A stretch of DNA of 64,000 nucleotides from Mariprofundus sp. NF (GCF_013387455.1 NZ_VWNC01000007.1:93850-157849); one strand, 5' to 3'. Counted from the stretch's first letter, positions 50,338 through 60,246 are shown. Notes: a model not told the origin generated them from the letters alone. Numbers and translations are program-made.

Positions 50338-52512
50338 TTACTTGATAAACAGCATCTCGCGGTATTTAGGCAGAGGCCAGAGTTCATCAGATACTTCACC
50401 TTCAAGCGCATCAGCATGCAAACGCACCTCATCCATCAGAGAGCGTACATCCTTGGCAAGGTACTGCATATGCGCTTCAGTCGATGCAAAATCGTGCTGC
50501 TCAAGTGCTACACTCAGTTTTGCAACAGCAGCCATCATTGCATTGGCTTCAGCTGCAACAGTTTTAGCTGTTGAACTATCCAGTTCAATGCCCATCTCAG
50601 CCATACTTACATTGGCTGCTGCAAGTTCTGAAAGATAGGAGATTGCGGTGGGATAGATGCTCGATTTTGCCATCTCCACAACCAGATTGGCCTCCAGTTC
50701 AATAGCCAGAATATACTGCTCTGAATAGACCTCAAAACGACTCTCCAGCTCAACAGGAGAGAGTACGCCAGTCGATGCAAACAGCTCTTTTACCGATGCC
50801 TCGCGCAGTGCAGGCAGTGCGTCAGCAGTTGTTGGAATATTTTTGAGCCCACGATCATCAACAGCCGCAGTATGCCAGTCGGTTGAGTAGCCATCGCCAC
50901 CAAATACTGCATTGCCATGTTCATTGATAAGGTCTTTAAGCACAGCAAGCACAGCCGTCGCCTGATCGCTACCTGATGCCAATTCAGCATCAAGTTTACC
51001 GGCTATCCACTCCAGGGAGTCAGCCAACATGGTATTCATCACAACCAGTGGTCCTGACACAGACTGAGCAGAGCCAACAGCGCGGAACTCAAAACGGTTG
51101 CCGGTGAAAGCAAATGGAGAGGTTCTGTTACGGTCGCCCGGATCGCGTTTGAAGTTAAGAATCTGGGAGAGACCAAGATCCATCTCACCACCCTCTTCTG
51201 TCACACTGAGATTGCCCTCTTTGATATCCATAAATAGCTTTTCAAGCTGATCACCGAGATAAACAGACATAATCGCAGGCGGAGCCTCATTCGCACCCAG
51301 ACGATGATCATTGGAGGCGGTAGCAATCGCAGCACGCAGCAGCGGCCCATGCAGATGCACTCCACGAACCACAGCACCACAGAAGAGCAGGAAGTTGAGA
51401 TTATCATGCGGGGTATCACCCGGATCAAGCAGGTTACCCTGAGTAGCATTACCCACCGACCAGTTCACATGTTTACCGGAGCCGTTGATACCAGCAAATG
51501 GCTTCTCATGCAGCAGGCAGAGGAAGCCGTGTTTCTTGGCACTGTTTTTCAACACGGTCATCAATAGCTGCTGGTGATCGGCAGCGACATTGGCCGCTTC
51601 AAAATAGGGCGCGATCTCAAACTGACCCGGTGCAACCTCATTGTGGTGGGTTTTTGCGGGGATACCGAGTCTGTATAGTTGCTCTTCAAAATCCTGCATG
51701 AAGACTTGAACGCGTTGTGGAATCGCACCGAAGTAGTGATCATCAAACTGCTGACCTTTGGCTGAAGGCGCTCCAAACAGGGTACGTCCAGCCAGCAACA
51801 GGTCAGGACGAGCGGCGGCAAAGTTGGCATCGACCAGGAAATACTCCTGCTCAGCACCACAGCTTGAGTTCAGCGGAGCGATTTCCGTTTCACCCATCAA
51901 TGAGAGCACCTTTTGTGCGGCTCTGTTCATCGCTGCATTGGAACGCAACAGCGGAATCTTCTTATCCAATGCTTCACCGGTCCATGACATAAACACACTT
52001 GGGATGGTCAATGTCGCACCATTCTCGGTCTGCATAATATAGGCCGGACTGGTTGGGTCCCAGGCAGTATAACCACGTGCGGCATTGGTCATGCGGATAC
52101 TACCGTTAGGGAATGATGAACCATCCGGTTCACCCTTGATCAACAGGCTACCGGAAAATTCGGTGATGGCGTTGCCCTCGGAGTTGGTCACGATGAAGCC
52201 ATCATGCTTTTCAGCAGAGGCATTGGTCATCGGATAGAAGATATGGGAGAAGAACTTGGCACCCTTACCCATTGCCCACTCTTTCATGGCTGCGGCAACA
52301 ACCTCGGCAGTCGCCGGATCAAGCGGTTCACCGGTCTGAACCGTTTTCTTGATCGCTTTGAAGGCGCTCTTGGAGAGGCACTCCTCCATTTTTGCCAAAT
52401 TAAATACATCAGTAGCCCAGATCTTGCTCAATGGCTCAGGCTGATCTACAGGTGTCGCCTGACGATTGGTGATCTGATGAATTGCTTGAAGTCGGGATTC
52501 GTTTCCACTCAT
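50338..52512 (-). CDS. glnN: Glutamine synthetase type III
   Basis: 724 residues, the length of GSIII rather than GSI (about 470). The conserved GSIII parts are visible: 'IWATDVFNLAKMEECLSKSAFK', 'NSSCGAEQEYFLVD', 'KTHHNEVAPGQFEIAPYFE', 'HEKPFAGINGSGKHVNWSVG' and 'DRNRTSPFAFTGNRFEFRAVGS'. It makes glutamine from glutamate, ammonia and ATP. Type III enzymes are found in Bacteroidetes, cyanobacteria and scattered proteobacteria. It has its own terminator in common with the convergent large gene, and an A+T-rich upstream region. Confidence 0.96.
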   Translation of the reverse strand: MSGNESRLQAIHQITNRQATPVDQPEPLSKIWATDVFNLAKMEECLSKSAFKAIKKTVQTGEPLDPATAEVVAAAMKEWAMGKGAKFFSHIFYPMTNASAEKHDGFIVTNSEGNAITEFSGSLLIKGEPDGSSFPNGSIRMTNAARGYTAWDPTSPAYIMQTENGATLTIPSVFMSWTGEALDKKIPLLRSNAAMNRAAQKVLSLMGETEIAPLNSSCGAEQEYFLVDANFAAARPDLLLAGRTLFGAPSAKGQQFDDHYFGAIPQRVQVFMQDFEEQLYRLGIPAKTHHNEVAPGQFEIAPYFEAANVAADHQQLLMTVLKNSAKKHGFLCLLHEKPFAGINGSGKHVNWSVGNATQGNLLDPGDTPHDNLNFLLFCGAVVRGVHLHGPLLRAAIATASNDHRLGANEAPPAIMSVYLGDQLEKLFMDIKEGNLSVTEEGGEMDLGLSQILNFKRDPGDRNRTSPFAFTGNRFEFRAVGSAQSVSGPLVVMNTMLADSLEWIAGKLDAELASGSDQATAVLAVLKDLINEHGNAVFGGDGYSTDWHTAAVDDRGLKNIPTTADALPALREASVKELFASTGVLSPVELESRFEVYSEQYILAIELEANLVVEMAKSSIYPTAISYLSELAAANVSMAEMGIELDSSTAKTVAAEANAMMAAVAKLSVALEQHDFASTEAHMQYLAKDVRSLMDEVRLHADALEGEVSDELWPLPKYREMLFIK

Positions 52513-52760
52513 TGATGATGTCCTCTAGTTATAGGTTTTAGTAATCAAATAGACAAAGCAATCGTAGTGCCATATTGAGAATGCTTATTTTGCAACGTTT
52601 TTTATTTTGCATCAGCGTAGAATTGGTCATGCTTTAATCATCACCTGCCTATTTTATAGGCAACACTTAAAATTCAGCCTCTGCGAAGGCAATACTGTTT
52701 TTTTCAACGGCAAACAATGGATGACCTATATTATAAGGTATTACGTTGTTGAAAAAAGCA

Positions 52761-52783
52761 AAGGGGCCCATATTGGGCCCCTT
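52761..52783 (-). terminator. Intrinsic terminator of the cbbQ-cbbO unit
   Basis: AAGGGGCCCA-TAT-TGGGCCCCTT is a perfect 10-bp stem. On the minus strand it is followed by TTTGCTTTTTT, directly after the cbbO stop. The rest of the 279-nt gap up to glnN holds its promoter region and no convincing gene. Confidence 0.88.
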
Positions 52784-52791
52784 AACATATC

Positions 52792-55062
52792 TTATTTTGT
52801 CAGTGCGATAAACAGTTCCGGCAACTTCTCGGGCAGACGATCGACATGATCAATAATGGTGTACTGCTTGCCGAAGATATCTGCCACATACTCATCCGCC
52901 TTGGGATCAAGGTTGATGCAATAACTATAAATACCATCAGCACCCAGCTCTTTCACCGCCTGCTTGGCGTCCTGAATCAATAGCTGATCATCATCAACAT
53001 CGATATCAGCCGGTTCTCCATCGGTGAGAATCAGCATCAGCTTTTTATCTGCTTGCTGTGCTTTCAGATAGTGAGCTGCATGACGCATCGCACCACCCAT
53101 ACGGGTTGAGAAACCCGCTTCCATGGCGGCTAGTCGTGATTTGACTTCATCATTCCAGGGTTCGTTATAACCTTTCATATGAAAGTATCGAACATTGTGA
53201 CGTGTATCAGAGTGGAAACCGGCAATAGCGAATTTATCACCTACCTGATCCACAGCCCAGGCCAGTAGTGATACTGCCTCCTGAGAGAGTTCGAGAATGG
53301 TTTGATTGCAACCCACCGCCTTCTCATTGAGCGATTGCGACAGATCGAGCAATAGCATCACCGCAACATCACGACCATCGGTTTTGTGACTCATATTGAT
53401 ACGTGTATCGGGTTGAGAACCACCCTTGAAATCGATCAATGAGCGAATCGCTACATCCAGATCAAGTTCAGAGCCCTCCTCCTGATAACGGATACGCACC
53501 TTATCCTGAGGTTTAAGCATATCGAGCATCGCCTTCAAACGTTTGGCCAACGCCTTGTGTTTATCAAGCAGTTTATCGATTTTCGCTGCATTGCCGCGCG
53601 GGTGCAGTGATTCATAGACACTCACCCAATCCGGACGATAGTGAACGGCGTTATAATCCCACTCATGATAGTGACGCGGGGGAAGGCCTTTCAGCTCTTC
53701 ATTATCCTGCTGCTTCTGATCAAGGTGTTCAAAGGTTGTCTCTTCATCATCACCCTGCTCGATATAGATCCAGAGATGACGATTATCATCACGATAATCG
53801 ACCTCAGTATTATCGAAATAGGTGTTGGGCAACGCATCAGACTGCTTACGGGTTCGACCAATAAAAGAGAGGGCAATCATCGCCATATCCATGCTCTTGG
53901 AGCCATCTTTCTCCATCTCAGCAAAGAAACGGCCGACAAACTCACGCACATCTGCATTCTCATACTGGTAATCAGGATCAAGAATCGCCCTGGAAACCAT
54001 CGCCAAACGCAGATTAATCAGGGACGTACTCTCCAGCTGCAACGCCTTCTCATCCGGGATCGGATGCAGGGCAAGAAAGATCTTTCTCAAACCGGGGAAG
54101 CGCTGCATGGCCAGATATTCGACACGCGAGTCTTCAAAGGTTTCAACAGCCAGGCGCTGGAACGGGCTCCAGTTATCCACCACCATCTTCTGGCTCCAGC
54201 GACGATGTGCAGCCATATGCGCCAGTGCAGCGCGATAACGATCAATTCCCTTCACTCCCCGATCATCATCATAGACATCAGGAATGCGGATACCCAGATC
54301 ATCATAGTAAGGCATCGGTTTGCGCAACTCATCAAAGGCCAGCGAATATGGCACAAGATAATCGTGATCAGCCCACAGGCCGCGCATGTATGAATCAAGT
54401 TTGCGCTCATGATCCATCAGCAACGTACCATGGCGTTCACGCTGCATCACAGCATGCGCATCCGGTGACTGGAAGCTGAAGTAGTCGACCTGACGTCCGG
54501 GATGTGTGCTGTAATAGTTGATGCCGTACTCGACCCAGTTTTTAAACCCTTCGAGGGAGAGTTCAATCAACAGCCTTGGTGCCTGCTTGAGAAGATCGGG
54601 CAGGCCGGGGCTTGGGAATGTGGTGTGGTGACCAAGTACAGAGACGGAGGTTTTCTCCACCATATCACGTAACACTTCAATATACTGACGAAACAACTTA
54701 TAGGTTTTCAGGCGTCGAGCTACAGCGCCACTGGTCTGCAGAAACGGCACCATCGCCTTAAAGTTGGTATGGGTCGAGAGGTAGTGTGCAAACTCGCGCA
54801 GATCCGCCAGCGCCTCTTCACCAACCTCTGAAGCGACAATCGGTGCCTCTTCCAGATAGACCAGAACAGGCTCAGGCCCTCGCCCAAGCTTACCAAGGAA
54901 ACCTGCATGTTCGATATAGGCAACCAGTCCCTGACTCGAAAGTCGGGCTTTGGCCTCTACCATGCAATCATCAAAGACCCGGTCAACCTGAGCAAACTTG
55001 CAGTTCAAGCGCTGCCAGTACATCTCGACGTCCATCTTTCTTCTTGTGACTGTTTCAACCAT
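52792..55062 (-). CDS. cbbO: CbbO-type von Willebrand factor A protein (RuBisCO activase subunit)
   Basis: 756 residues. A large N-terminal helical part is followed by a C-terminal VWA domain with the MIDAS motif DxSxS in 'MLLLDLSQSLNEKAV' and the later 'LILTDGEPADIDVDD'. Size and partner fit CbbO, which with the CbbQ AAA+ ring removes inhibitory sugar phosphates from RuBisCO. NorD is the related nitric-oxide-reductase protein, usually shorter (about 600-650). It lies 52 nt after cbbQ. RuBisCO genes are not in the window. Confidence 0.87.
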   Translation of the reverse strand: MVETVTRRKMDVEMYWQRLNCKFAQVDRVFDDCMVEAKARLSSQGLVAYIEHAGFLGKLGRGPEPVLVYLEEAPIVASEVGEEALADLREFAHYLSTHTNFKAMVPFLQTSGAVARRLKTYKLFRQYIEVLRDMVEKTSVSVLGHHTTFPSPGLPDLLKQAPRLLIELSLEGFKNWVEYGINYYSTHPGRQVDYFSFQSPDAHAVMQRERHGTLLMDHERKLDSYMRGLWADHDYLVPYSLAFDELRKPMPYYDDLGIRIPDVYDDDRGVKGIDRYRAALAHMAAHRRWSQKMVVDNWSPFQRLAVETFEDSRVEYLAMQRFPGLRKIFLALHPIPDEKALQLESTSLINLRLAMVSRAILDPDYQYENADVREFVGRFFAEMEKDGSKSMDMAMIALSFIGRTRKQSDALPNTYFDNTEVDYRDDNRHLWIYIEQGDDEETTFEHLDQKQQDNEELKGLPPRHYHEWDYNAVHYRPDWVSVYESLHPRGNAAKIDKLLDKHKALAKRLKAMLDMLKPQDKVRIRYQEEGSELDLDVAIRSLIDFKGGSQPDTRINMSHKTDGRDVAVMLLLDLSQSLNEKAVGCNQTILELSQEAVSLLAWAVDQVGDKFAIAGFHSDTRHNVRYFHMKGYNEPWNDEVKSRLAAMEAGFSTRMGGAMRHAAHYLKAQQADKKLMLILTDGEPADIDVDDDQLLIQDAKQAVKELGADGIYSYCINLDPKADEYVADIFGKQYTIIDHVDRLPEKLPELFIALTK

Positions 55063-55114
55063 AGGAATACCTTAACCTCTCAGCAGAGCCGTAAGCCTGT
55101 GTGAAATAACGCGA

Positions 55115-55918
55115 TTAGCCGAAGGTCGCGTCAATGGCGTGATCAAGTGTATCGCGGATGTCTGCGTCATCGGTAATCGGACGCACCAGTGCCATACGGC
55201 ATGCAGCCTTAGGCGCTACGCCACCCTTAATCAGAGCTGCAGCATAAGTCAGCAGACGGGTAGAGATACCTTCATCCAGACCATGACCCTTGAGGTTGCG
55301 GGCCGTGCCACCAATACCTACCAGCTTAGCAGCCAGTTCCGTATCAATACCGGTCTCTTTAGCAATGATACCGGTCTCAACTTCAGCCGTTGGATAGTCG
55401 AACTCAAAACCGGCAAAACGCTGTTTGGTCGACTGTTTCAGATCCTTCATCAGGCTCTGGTAACCCGGGTTATAGGAGATCACCAACTGAAAATCAGGAT
55501 GTGCTTCAATCAGCTCGCCCTTCTTATCCAGCGGCAGTGTACGACGATGGTCAGTCAAAGGATGGATTACAACCGTGGTATCCTGACGCGCTTCAACCAC
55601 CTCATCGAGGTAACAGATCGCACCAATGCGTGCTGCAGTGGTCAACGGACCATCCAGCCAGCGTGTGCCGTTGGCATCCAGCAGGTAACGACCTACCAGA
55701 TCCGAAGCTGTCATATCTTCATTACAGGCCACGGTAATAAGCGGCCTGTCCAGTTTCCATGCCATATATTCAATAAAACGTGATTTACCACAACCTGTTG
55801 GCCCTTTCACCATCACCGGCAATCGTGCGGCATAAGCGGCTTCATAGAGCTCGATCTCATCGTCCTGTGCCTGATAAAATGGCTCTTCGTGAATCTTGTA
55901 CTGATCCTTATCGGTCAT
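55115..55918 (-). CDS. cbbQ: CbbQ-type MoxR AAA+ ATPase (RuBisCO activase motor)
   Basis: 267 residues from ATG 55918, the typical CbbQ length. Walker A is '[18 protein letters not shown]', Walker B '[11 protein letters not shown]', and the MoxR-type features '[17 protein letters not shown]', '[24 protein letters not shown]' (sensor/arginine part) and the C-terminal '[15 protein letters not shown]' are present. CbbQ hexamers bind CbbO and remodel inhibited RuBisCO. The NorQ alternative is less likely, given the long CbbO partner. It diverges from a metal-uptake operon. Confidence 0.88.
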   Translation of the reverse strand: MTDKDQYKIHEEPFYQAQDDEIELYEAAYAARLPVMVKGPTGCGKSRFIEYMAWKLDRPLITVACNEDMTASDLVGRYLLDANGTRWLDGPLTTAARIGAICYLDEVVEARQDTTVVIHPLTDHRRTLPLDKKGELIEAHPDFQLVISYNPGYQSLMKDLKQSTKQRFAGFEFDYPTAEVETGIIAKETGIDTELAAKLVGIGGTARNLKGHGLDEGISTRLLTYAAALIKGGVAPKAACRMALVRPITDDADIRDTLDHAIDATFG

Positions 55919-55973
55919 AACTGCCCCCACATTCAAATCTTGGGGATACTCTAACCGATCTTTACAAAATAAC

Positions 55974-55989
55974 TAACTTATAAAAGTTA
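55974..55989. promoter_or_regulatory. Palindrome between cbbQ and the metal-uptake genes
   Basis: TAACTT-ATAA-AAGTTA is a perfect 6-bp inverted repeat in the A+T-rich divergent promoter region (55937-56125). It could be an operator for a regulator of either operon; it does not match a consensus I can name with confidence. Confidence 0.3.
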
Positions 55990-56125
55990 TAGATTACATA
56001 AATTAAAATTATACCAACTACTATGGCAAGTTGGCACTAAACCTGCTTAGATTATAGGAAATAGATCATAAAAACAGACATTTGCCGGGGTAAATGATGC
56101 TAAATAACAGATCATACGGAATATT

Positions 56126-57061
56126 ATGTCTCTGCTGAAAAAATCAGCAGTGCTTCAGTCGATCTATACAGCAGCAGTCCCCCTGCTGCTTCTCCTGATC
56201 TCTTTCCCCTCCCCTGCAACTGCCAAACCTCATGTTGTCGCAACCGTACCCGCCCTCGCCCAGATTGCTCAGGCTGTCGGCGGCATAGATATTCACGTCA
56301 AATCACTCACCAGCATCGGCCACGATCCCAATGTATTCTCACCCCGCCCCGGCCATGCCCGTGCCCTGAGCAGTGCCCTACTACTCTTCAGCGTCGGTTT
56401 TGGTCTGGAGTCCTCATGGCTTCCCTCGCTCATAAAACGCTCAGGCAACAGCAAAATCATTCCCGGCAGCGATGGTTATTTCAGCGGTGGTGATGCCATT
56501 GAAGCGATAGGTGTACCACGTGGCATGAGCTCGCAGCAGATCAGCCAGTGGTCACCGGATAAAAACCCCTACTGGTGGTTAGACCCTGAAATGGGCATCA
56601 AAGTTGCCCATGCACTAGCCGTTCGCCTGAGTGAACTTGATGCGGTCAACGCTGAGCGTTATCTGCAGCGGGCATCCGAATTTGAGAAGGCAGTCAAAGA
56701 GAAGCTGCCGGTATGGCGTGATCATATGAATATTCATACTGGTGTGGTGATCACCTACCACAACACCTATGTCTATTTCATGGAAGCGATGAATATCGAA
56801 CTGGGTGGTTTTATTGAGCCGAGATCCGGCATTGAACCATCAACACGTTATATGGATGACCTGCTCAGAGTGATCAGGGAGAAAAACGTCAAGCTGATCT
56901 GGGTTGAACCCTACAACAACAGAGCGATTGCCAAGCGCCTTGCCGGCGCAGCTGGCATTAAAATGATGATACTACCGGATGCCGTTGAAGGTTATGGTAC
57001 AGAGGGGTACATCGGCATGTTTGATTTGATGGTAGAGCGCGTAGCGAGGTGGAGCCAATGA
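56126..57061 (+). CDS. ZnuA-like metal ABC transporter substrate-binding protein
   Basis: 311 residues with a signal peptide and the cluster 9 fold: 'VVATVPALAQIAQAVGG', 'SLTSIGHDPNVFSPRPG' with the first metal His, 'NPYWWLDPEMG' with His replaced by Trp/Asp in that block, 'VITYHNTYVYFMEAM' with a second His, and 'EPYNNRAIAKRLA'. Zinc or manganese is the usual ligand. The acidic/His-rich loop of ZnuA is not seen. The stop overlaps the permease ATG. Confidence 0.83.
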   Translation: MSLLKKSAVLQSIYTAAVPLLLLLISFPSPATAKPHVVATVPALAQIAQAVGGIDIHVKSLTSIGHDPNVFSPRPGHARALSSALLLFSVGFGLESSWLPSLIKRSGNSKIIPGSDGYFSGGDAIEAIGVPRGMSSQQISQWSPDKNPYWWLDPEMGIKVAHALAVRLSELDAVNAERYLQRASEFEKAVKEKLPVWRDHMNIHTGVVITYHNTYVYFMEAMNIELGGFIEPRSGIEPSTRYMDDLLRVIREKNVKLIWVEPYNNRAIAKRLAGAAGIKMMILPDAVEGYGTEGYIGMFDLMVERVARWSQ

Positions 57062-57879
57062 TTTTACTGACTGTTTTAATAGCCACGCTGGTGATCGCCA
57101 TAACCCTGCCGGTGCTCGGACAACGGGTGCTAGAGCGACGCATCGTATTTGTCGACTTGGCTCTGGCACAGGTTGCAGCAACCGGTTACGCCATGGGCAT
57201 GGCACTGCAAATACCGGGCGTTTATGCCGCTGCGGCAACCACCTCCATCGCACTGGTTCTGATGGCACTGATGGATGAGGATACACCGCTTCCCAAAGAG
57301 GCGGTGATGGGTGCGGTATACGCCTTTGCAGCATCGGTTGGCATGGTGCTGTTATCCCTACTCCCCTATGGAGAGGGCCAGCTTATGGGGCTGCTGTTCG
57401 GTAGCGTGCTGGGTATCGACTGGCAAGGTATCATTGAACTATCCGTATTTGCCGGATTGGGACTGCTGCTTGCCCTGCCTGAGCACAGCAATACCTTCAG
57501 TGGCCGTCTGCGCTTTTATGCCGGTTTAAGCCTGATCATTGTACCGGCGATCTATGCCATCGGTGTACTGCTGGTATTCGCCTACCTGGTCATGCCTGCC
57601 CTCTCAGTCTGGCGGCGTGGTCATAACGGACCAACATGGCAGGCACTGACACTGGCGGTTATTGCCAGTACCGCAGGCACATTGCTCGCGGACTTTCTCG
57701 ATCTTCCACCTTCAGCCACCGTTGTACTGACACTGGCCTTTATTGCCGTTGTCACAGGACTGATCATCTACTTTATCGATAGAAACAGGCCCGAAGAGCT
57801 TGAGGAAGATGAAGAAGAGGATGATGATGAGGAGAACGAAGAAGAGGATGGGCCTCAGAGAAGCAGCCTGACCGACTGA
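57058..57879 (+). CDS. ZnuB-like metal ABC transporter permease
   Basis: 273 residues from ATG 57058, which overlaps the previous stop (ATGA). About eight hydrophobic helices with the ABC-3 family blocks 'GQRVLERRIVFVDLALAQVAATGYAMG', shortened here, and 'AIYAIGVLLVFAYLVMPAL'. It forms the membrane channel for the metal bound by the ZnuA-like protein. The C-terminus is an unusual acidic tail of about 25 residues, mostly Glu and Asp. No ATPase (ZnuC) gene accompanies it. Confidence 0.86.
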   Translation: MILLTVLIATLVIAITLPVLGQRVLERRIVFVDLALAQVAATGYAMGMALQIPGVYAAAATTSIALVLMALMDEDTPLPKEAVMGAVYAFAASVGMVLLSLLPYGEGQLMGLLFGSVLGIDWQGIIELSVFAGLGLLLALPEHSNTFSGRLRFYAGLSLIIVPAIYAIGVLLVFAYLVMPALSVWRRGHNGPTWQALTLAVIASTAGTLLADFLDLPPSATVVLTLAFIAVVTGLIIYFIDRNRPEELEEDEEEDDDEENEEEDGPQRSSLTD

Positions 57880-57896
57880 TTATCAGGGAGATTGTC

Positions 57897-58790
57897 ATGA
57901 AAGTAATGTGGATAATGCTAGCGATATTATGGGCGCCTGCCCCCCTACTGGCACAATCGGATCAGCAACAGACACAACAACTCGTCAAGGAACTAAAGCA
58001 ATTAACCGATCAGGCGGAGCGCGATCGAAGTGCCAACTACCGGTTTATTGACCAGCTTCGCGATCTTACCTCTCGCTACGACGCCCCCTGGCGCAAACAG
58101 GTTCTGTATGATGATTTCCGCGATGGGGATCTGACCAGAAACCCTGTCTGGCATGGCGATATGGATCACTTCCGGATTGACCGCTCTGGCAAACTCCGCT
58201 CCCGCCTTGAAAACAGACGACAACCCCTGACTCAGGATAAGCCACGCCAGTCCACTGAAGAGGCAATCCTTGGCATGTTGCTGGAGGGGGTGATACAACC
58301 GGGTGATAGAAGAGCAGAGACGCAACCCACCGCACTCTCCACTCAGGCAGATATTTCGACTGCGGCACAGATCAGCAATGCTTTTGCTATCACTGTCGAA
58401 TTCGGCCGGCATGGACTAAACAGAGAGGGCAGTTTTGAATGGGGACCGTATCAAGGCAGGCAGCGTGATTCCGGCTACCGCATTGCCTATGAGGGAGGTG
58501 ACCGGCCCGCCATAAAGGTTATCCGCTACCGTTCAGGCATGTCGGCAGTGATTGACCGCTATGACCAAAGTAACCTGCTTGGCGATGGTAAGCTGCATAA
58601 AATCAACTGGTTACGCTCAAATAGTGGTGTAATGACTATCCAGATTGATGGCAAACAGATTATGCGTGTGCGCGACAGAAACTATCAGGATCCCTTCAAT
58701 GGCTTCATCATGACCAATCGCGGTGGTGACTATAAGATCGGCTCTGTTTCTCTGTTCGGAGAAGAGCCTGAAAGAGTATTGAGGTATTAA
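57897..58790 (+). CDS. Periplasmic protein of unknown function
   Basis: 297 residues with a signal peptide ending 'APAPLLAQS', a short coiled-coil-like segment 'QTQQLVKELKQLTDQAERDRS' in part, then a beta-rich domain containing 'VLYDDFRDGDLTRNPVWHGD' and 'GKLHKINWLRSNSGVMTIQIDGK' in part, reminiscent of concanavalin-like/LamG or DUF1080-type folds. GGGAGA precedes the ATG. It follows the metal transporter genes by 17 nt but no link is evident. Confidence 0.6.
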   Translation: MKVMWIMLAILWAPAPLLAQSDQQQTQQLVKELKQLTDQAERDRSANYRFIDQLRDLTSRYDAPWRKQVLYDDFRDGDLTRNPVWHGDMDHFRIDRSGKLRSRLENRRQPLTQDKPRQSTEEAILGMLLEGVIQPGDRRAETQPTALSTQADISTAAQISNAFAITVEFGRHGLNREGSFEWGPYQGRQRDSGYRIAYEGGDRPAIKVIRYRSGMSAVIDRYDQSNLLGDGKLHKINWLRSNSGVMTIQIDGKQIMRVRDRNYQDPFNGFIMTNRGGDYKIGSVSLFGEEPERVLRY

Positions 58791-59857
58791 CTCAGGCTCA
58801 TCTGATAACATTTAACCAGTGCGCCACGGTTCTTCACCTTGATATCACCCCTTGGCTGCATGGAAATAAGATGATGACAACGGTTATAGGTCTCTTCGCC
58901 GACAATAATAACTTCACCTTCTGCCATCTGCTCAAGACGGGCTGCAACATTCACGGTATCGCCAATCACCGTATAATCCATTCGATTTTTTGACCCTACA
59001 TTACCCATCACAACATCGCCCGTATTCACACCAATGCCGACCTCAAATACCGGATAACCTTTTAACCTGAATTCGGGCATTAGGGCTTTCACGCAGTGCT
59101 GCATCTCCAGGGCTGCCTGCAGCGCATTCAGCGCTCCTTCATCCTGATTGCCCACCACACCGAAGGTGGCCATCAACTCATCGCCCACGAATTTATCAAG
59201 AATGCCATTGTGCTTGAATATGATCTTCACCATGGCATCAAAATAGTCATTGAGCATGCCGATCACCTCTTCAGGGCTCATGTGCTCTGAAATCGAAGTA
59301 AATGATCGTATATCGGCAAACAGCACTGTCACCTCATGCTGCATATTCTGTAGCGGGATATCCTCTTCTGAATTGATAATCTTTTCGACAAGGCTCTTAT
59401 CAACATAGCGACTCAATCGGCTGCGCGACAGACTCTCTTCCCTGAGTTTCTTCTGGTAGCCCTCTATTTCACGGGTGTAGAGCAGCAGCTTGGTTGTCAT
59501 CTCTTGGAAATTGCGCGATGAACGTTCCGATTCCGCCAGTACCGTATTAAAATGCTCAATGATACCAACCAGTTCATCGGGTGTATTTTCATGAATTTCA
59601 ATCGACTGCTTATCATCTGACATCGCCGCCTGACCGGTGATATCCCGAACATTGCACAGCTGCCTGCCAAATTTGCGAATCACTGAATAACCAGTCAGAT
59701 GCGCAAGCAGAGCAGAGAGACCGATCAGCAGCAGCGTCGGGGTGATCTCGGCATCAAGATAGATCACCAGATAGAGGGCCAGAAGGTAGGGAATAAATCC
59801 AATCAGGCTGTAACTGGCCTGCTCAATATCTCTGAATCGAATCGCCTTTTTCATCAT
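58787..59857 (-). CDS. Membrane-bound class III adenylate/guanylate cyclase
   Basis: 356 residues. Two N-terminal membrane segments ('LIGFIPYLLALYLVIYL' and 'TLLLIGLSALLAHLTGYSVI'), a helical linker, then a class III catalytic domain. Metal ligands are in 'VTVLFADIRSFTSISEHM' and 'KFVGDELMATFG'; 'NRMDYTVIGDTVNVAARLEQ' supplies the substrate and transition-state residues. It makes cAMP (or cGMP). The PilZ gene directly upstream overlaps it by one base, so cAMP and c-di-GMP signalling may be co-regulated. Confidence 0.9.
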   Translation of the reverse strand: MMKKAIRFRDIEQASYSLIGFIPYLLALYLVIYLDAEITPTLLLIGLSALLAHLTGYSVIRKFGRQLCNVRDITGQAAMSDDKQSIEIHENTPDELVGIIEHFNTVLAESERSSRNFQEMTTKLLLYTREIEGYQKKLREESLSRSRLSRYVDKSLVEKIINSEEDIPLQNMQHEVTVLFADIRSFTSISEHMSPEEVIGMLNDYFDAMVKIIFKHNGILDKFVGDELMATFGVVGNQDEGALNALQAALEMQHCVKALMPEFRLKGYPVFEVGIGVNTGDVVMGNVGSKNRMDYTVIGDTVNVAARLEQMAEGEVIIVGEETYNRCHHLISMQPRGDIKVKNRGALVKCYQMSLS

Positions 59858-60246
59858 CAGAGCCCGGACGCCTTGTCATCGGCAATGGTGGAAAATTTCT
59901 GGCTCTCAAAGGTTAATGGATCATTCAGAGAGAGACCGATAAAAACAATCTCGGCTTCAGACTCTGTTGCCTCACTCCTGTGAATCCACGCGACGGTAGC
60001 GCTGCAGACCATATATGCAGCCAGTTTGTCTGTATCAGGCAGGCGTATTCTTAAGTAAACCTCCCGTCCAAGTGCATAATAGGCGGGAAAATCCGTTAAC
60101 AGGCAGACACCACCGCCAGATATATTACGTAACACACTCTTGTCGACGAAGGCATCTCCACCCGGAGCAGAGCCAGTAATCTCCGCATCAAAATCGATGG
60201 GATAACGCTCAAAATTCCTGTGTTCACTGTAATCCTGATCCGGCAT
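59857..60246 (-). CDS. PilZ domain c-di-GMP-binding protein
   Basis: 129 residues, a single PilZ domain. The binding signature is 'HRNFERYPIDFD' (an RxxxR-type motif in N-terminal position) and 'LRNISGGGVCLLTD' in place of DxSxxG, with Asn for Asp. PilZ proteins act as c-di-GMP receptors that steer motility or exopolysaccharide systems. The Asn change may lower affinity. It is translationally coupled to the cyclase. Confidence 0.82.
   Translation of the reverse strand: MPDQDYSEHRNFERYPIDFDAEITGSAPGGDAFVDKSVLRNISGGGVCLLTDFPAYYALGREVYLRIRLPDTDKLAAYMVCSATVAWIHRSEATESEAEIVFIGLSLNDPLTFESQKFSTIADDKASGL

Noticed and set aside
53641..54393. 250-codon plus-strand open frame
   Set aside because: Antisense to cbbO; the Ile/His-rich product is a by-product of the codon use of the real gene.
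55139..55783. 214-codon plus-strand open frame
   Set aside because: Antisense shadow of cbbQ.
52792..55918. NorQ/NorD (nitric oxide reductase activation) for the AAA+/VWA pair
   Set aside because: The VWA protein is 756 residues, nearer to CbbO than to NorD, and no nor genes are near. Kept only as an alternative.
55974..55989. Zur box upstream of the znuA-like gene
   Set aside because: The palindrome TAACTT-N4-AAGTTA does not match the usual GTTATA-type Zur consensus well enough to name it.
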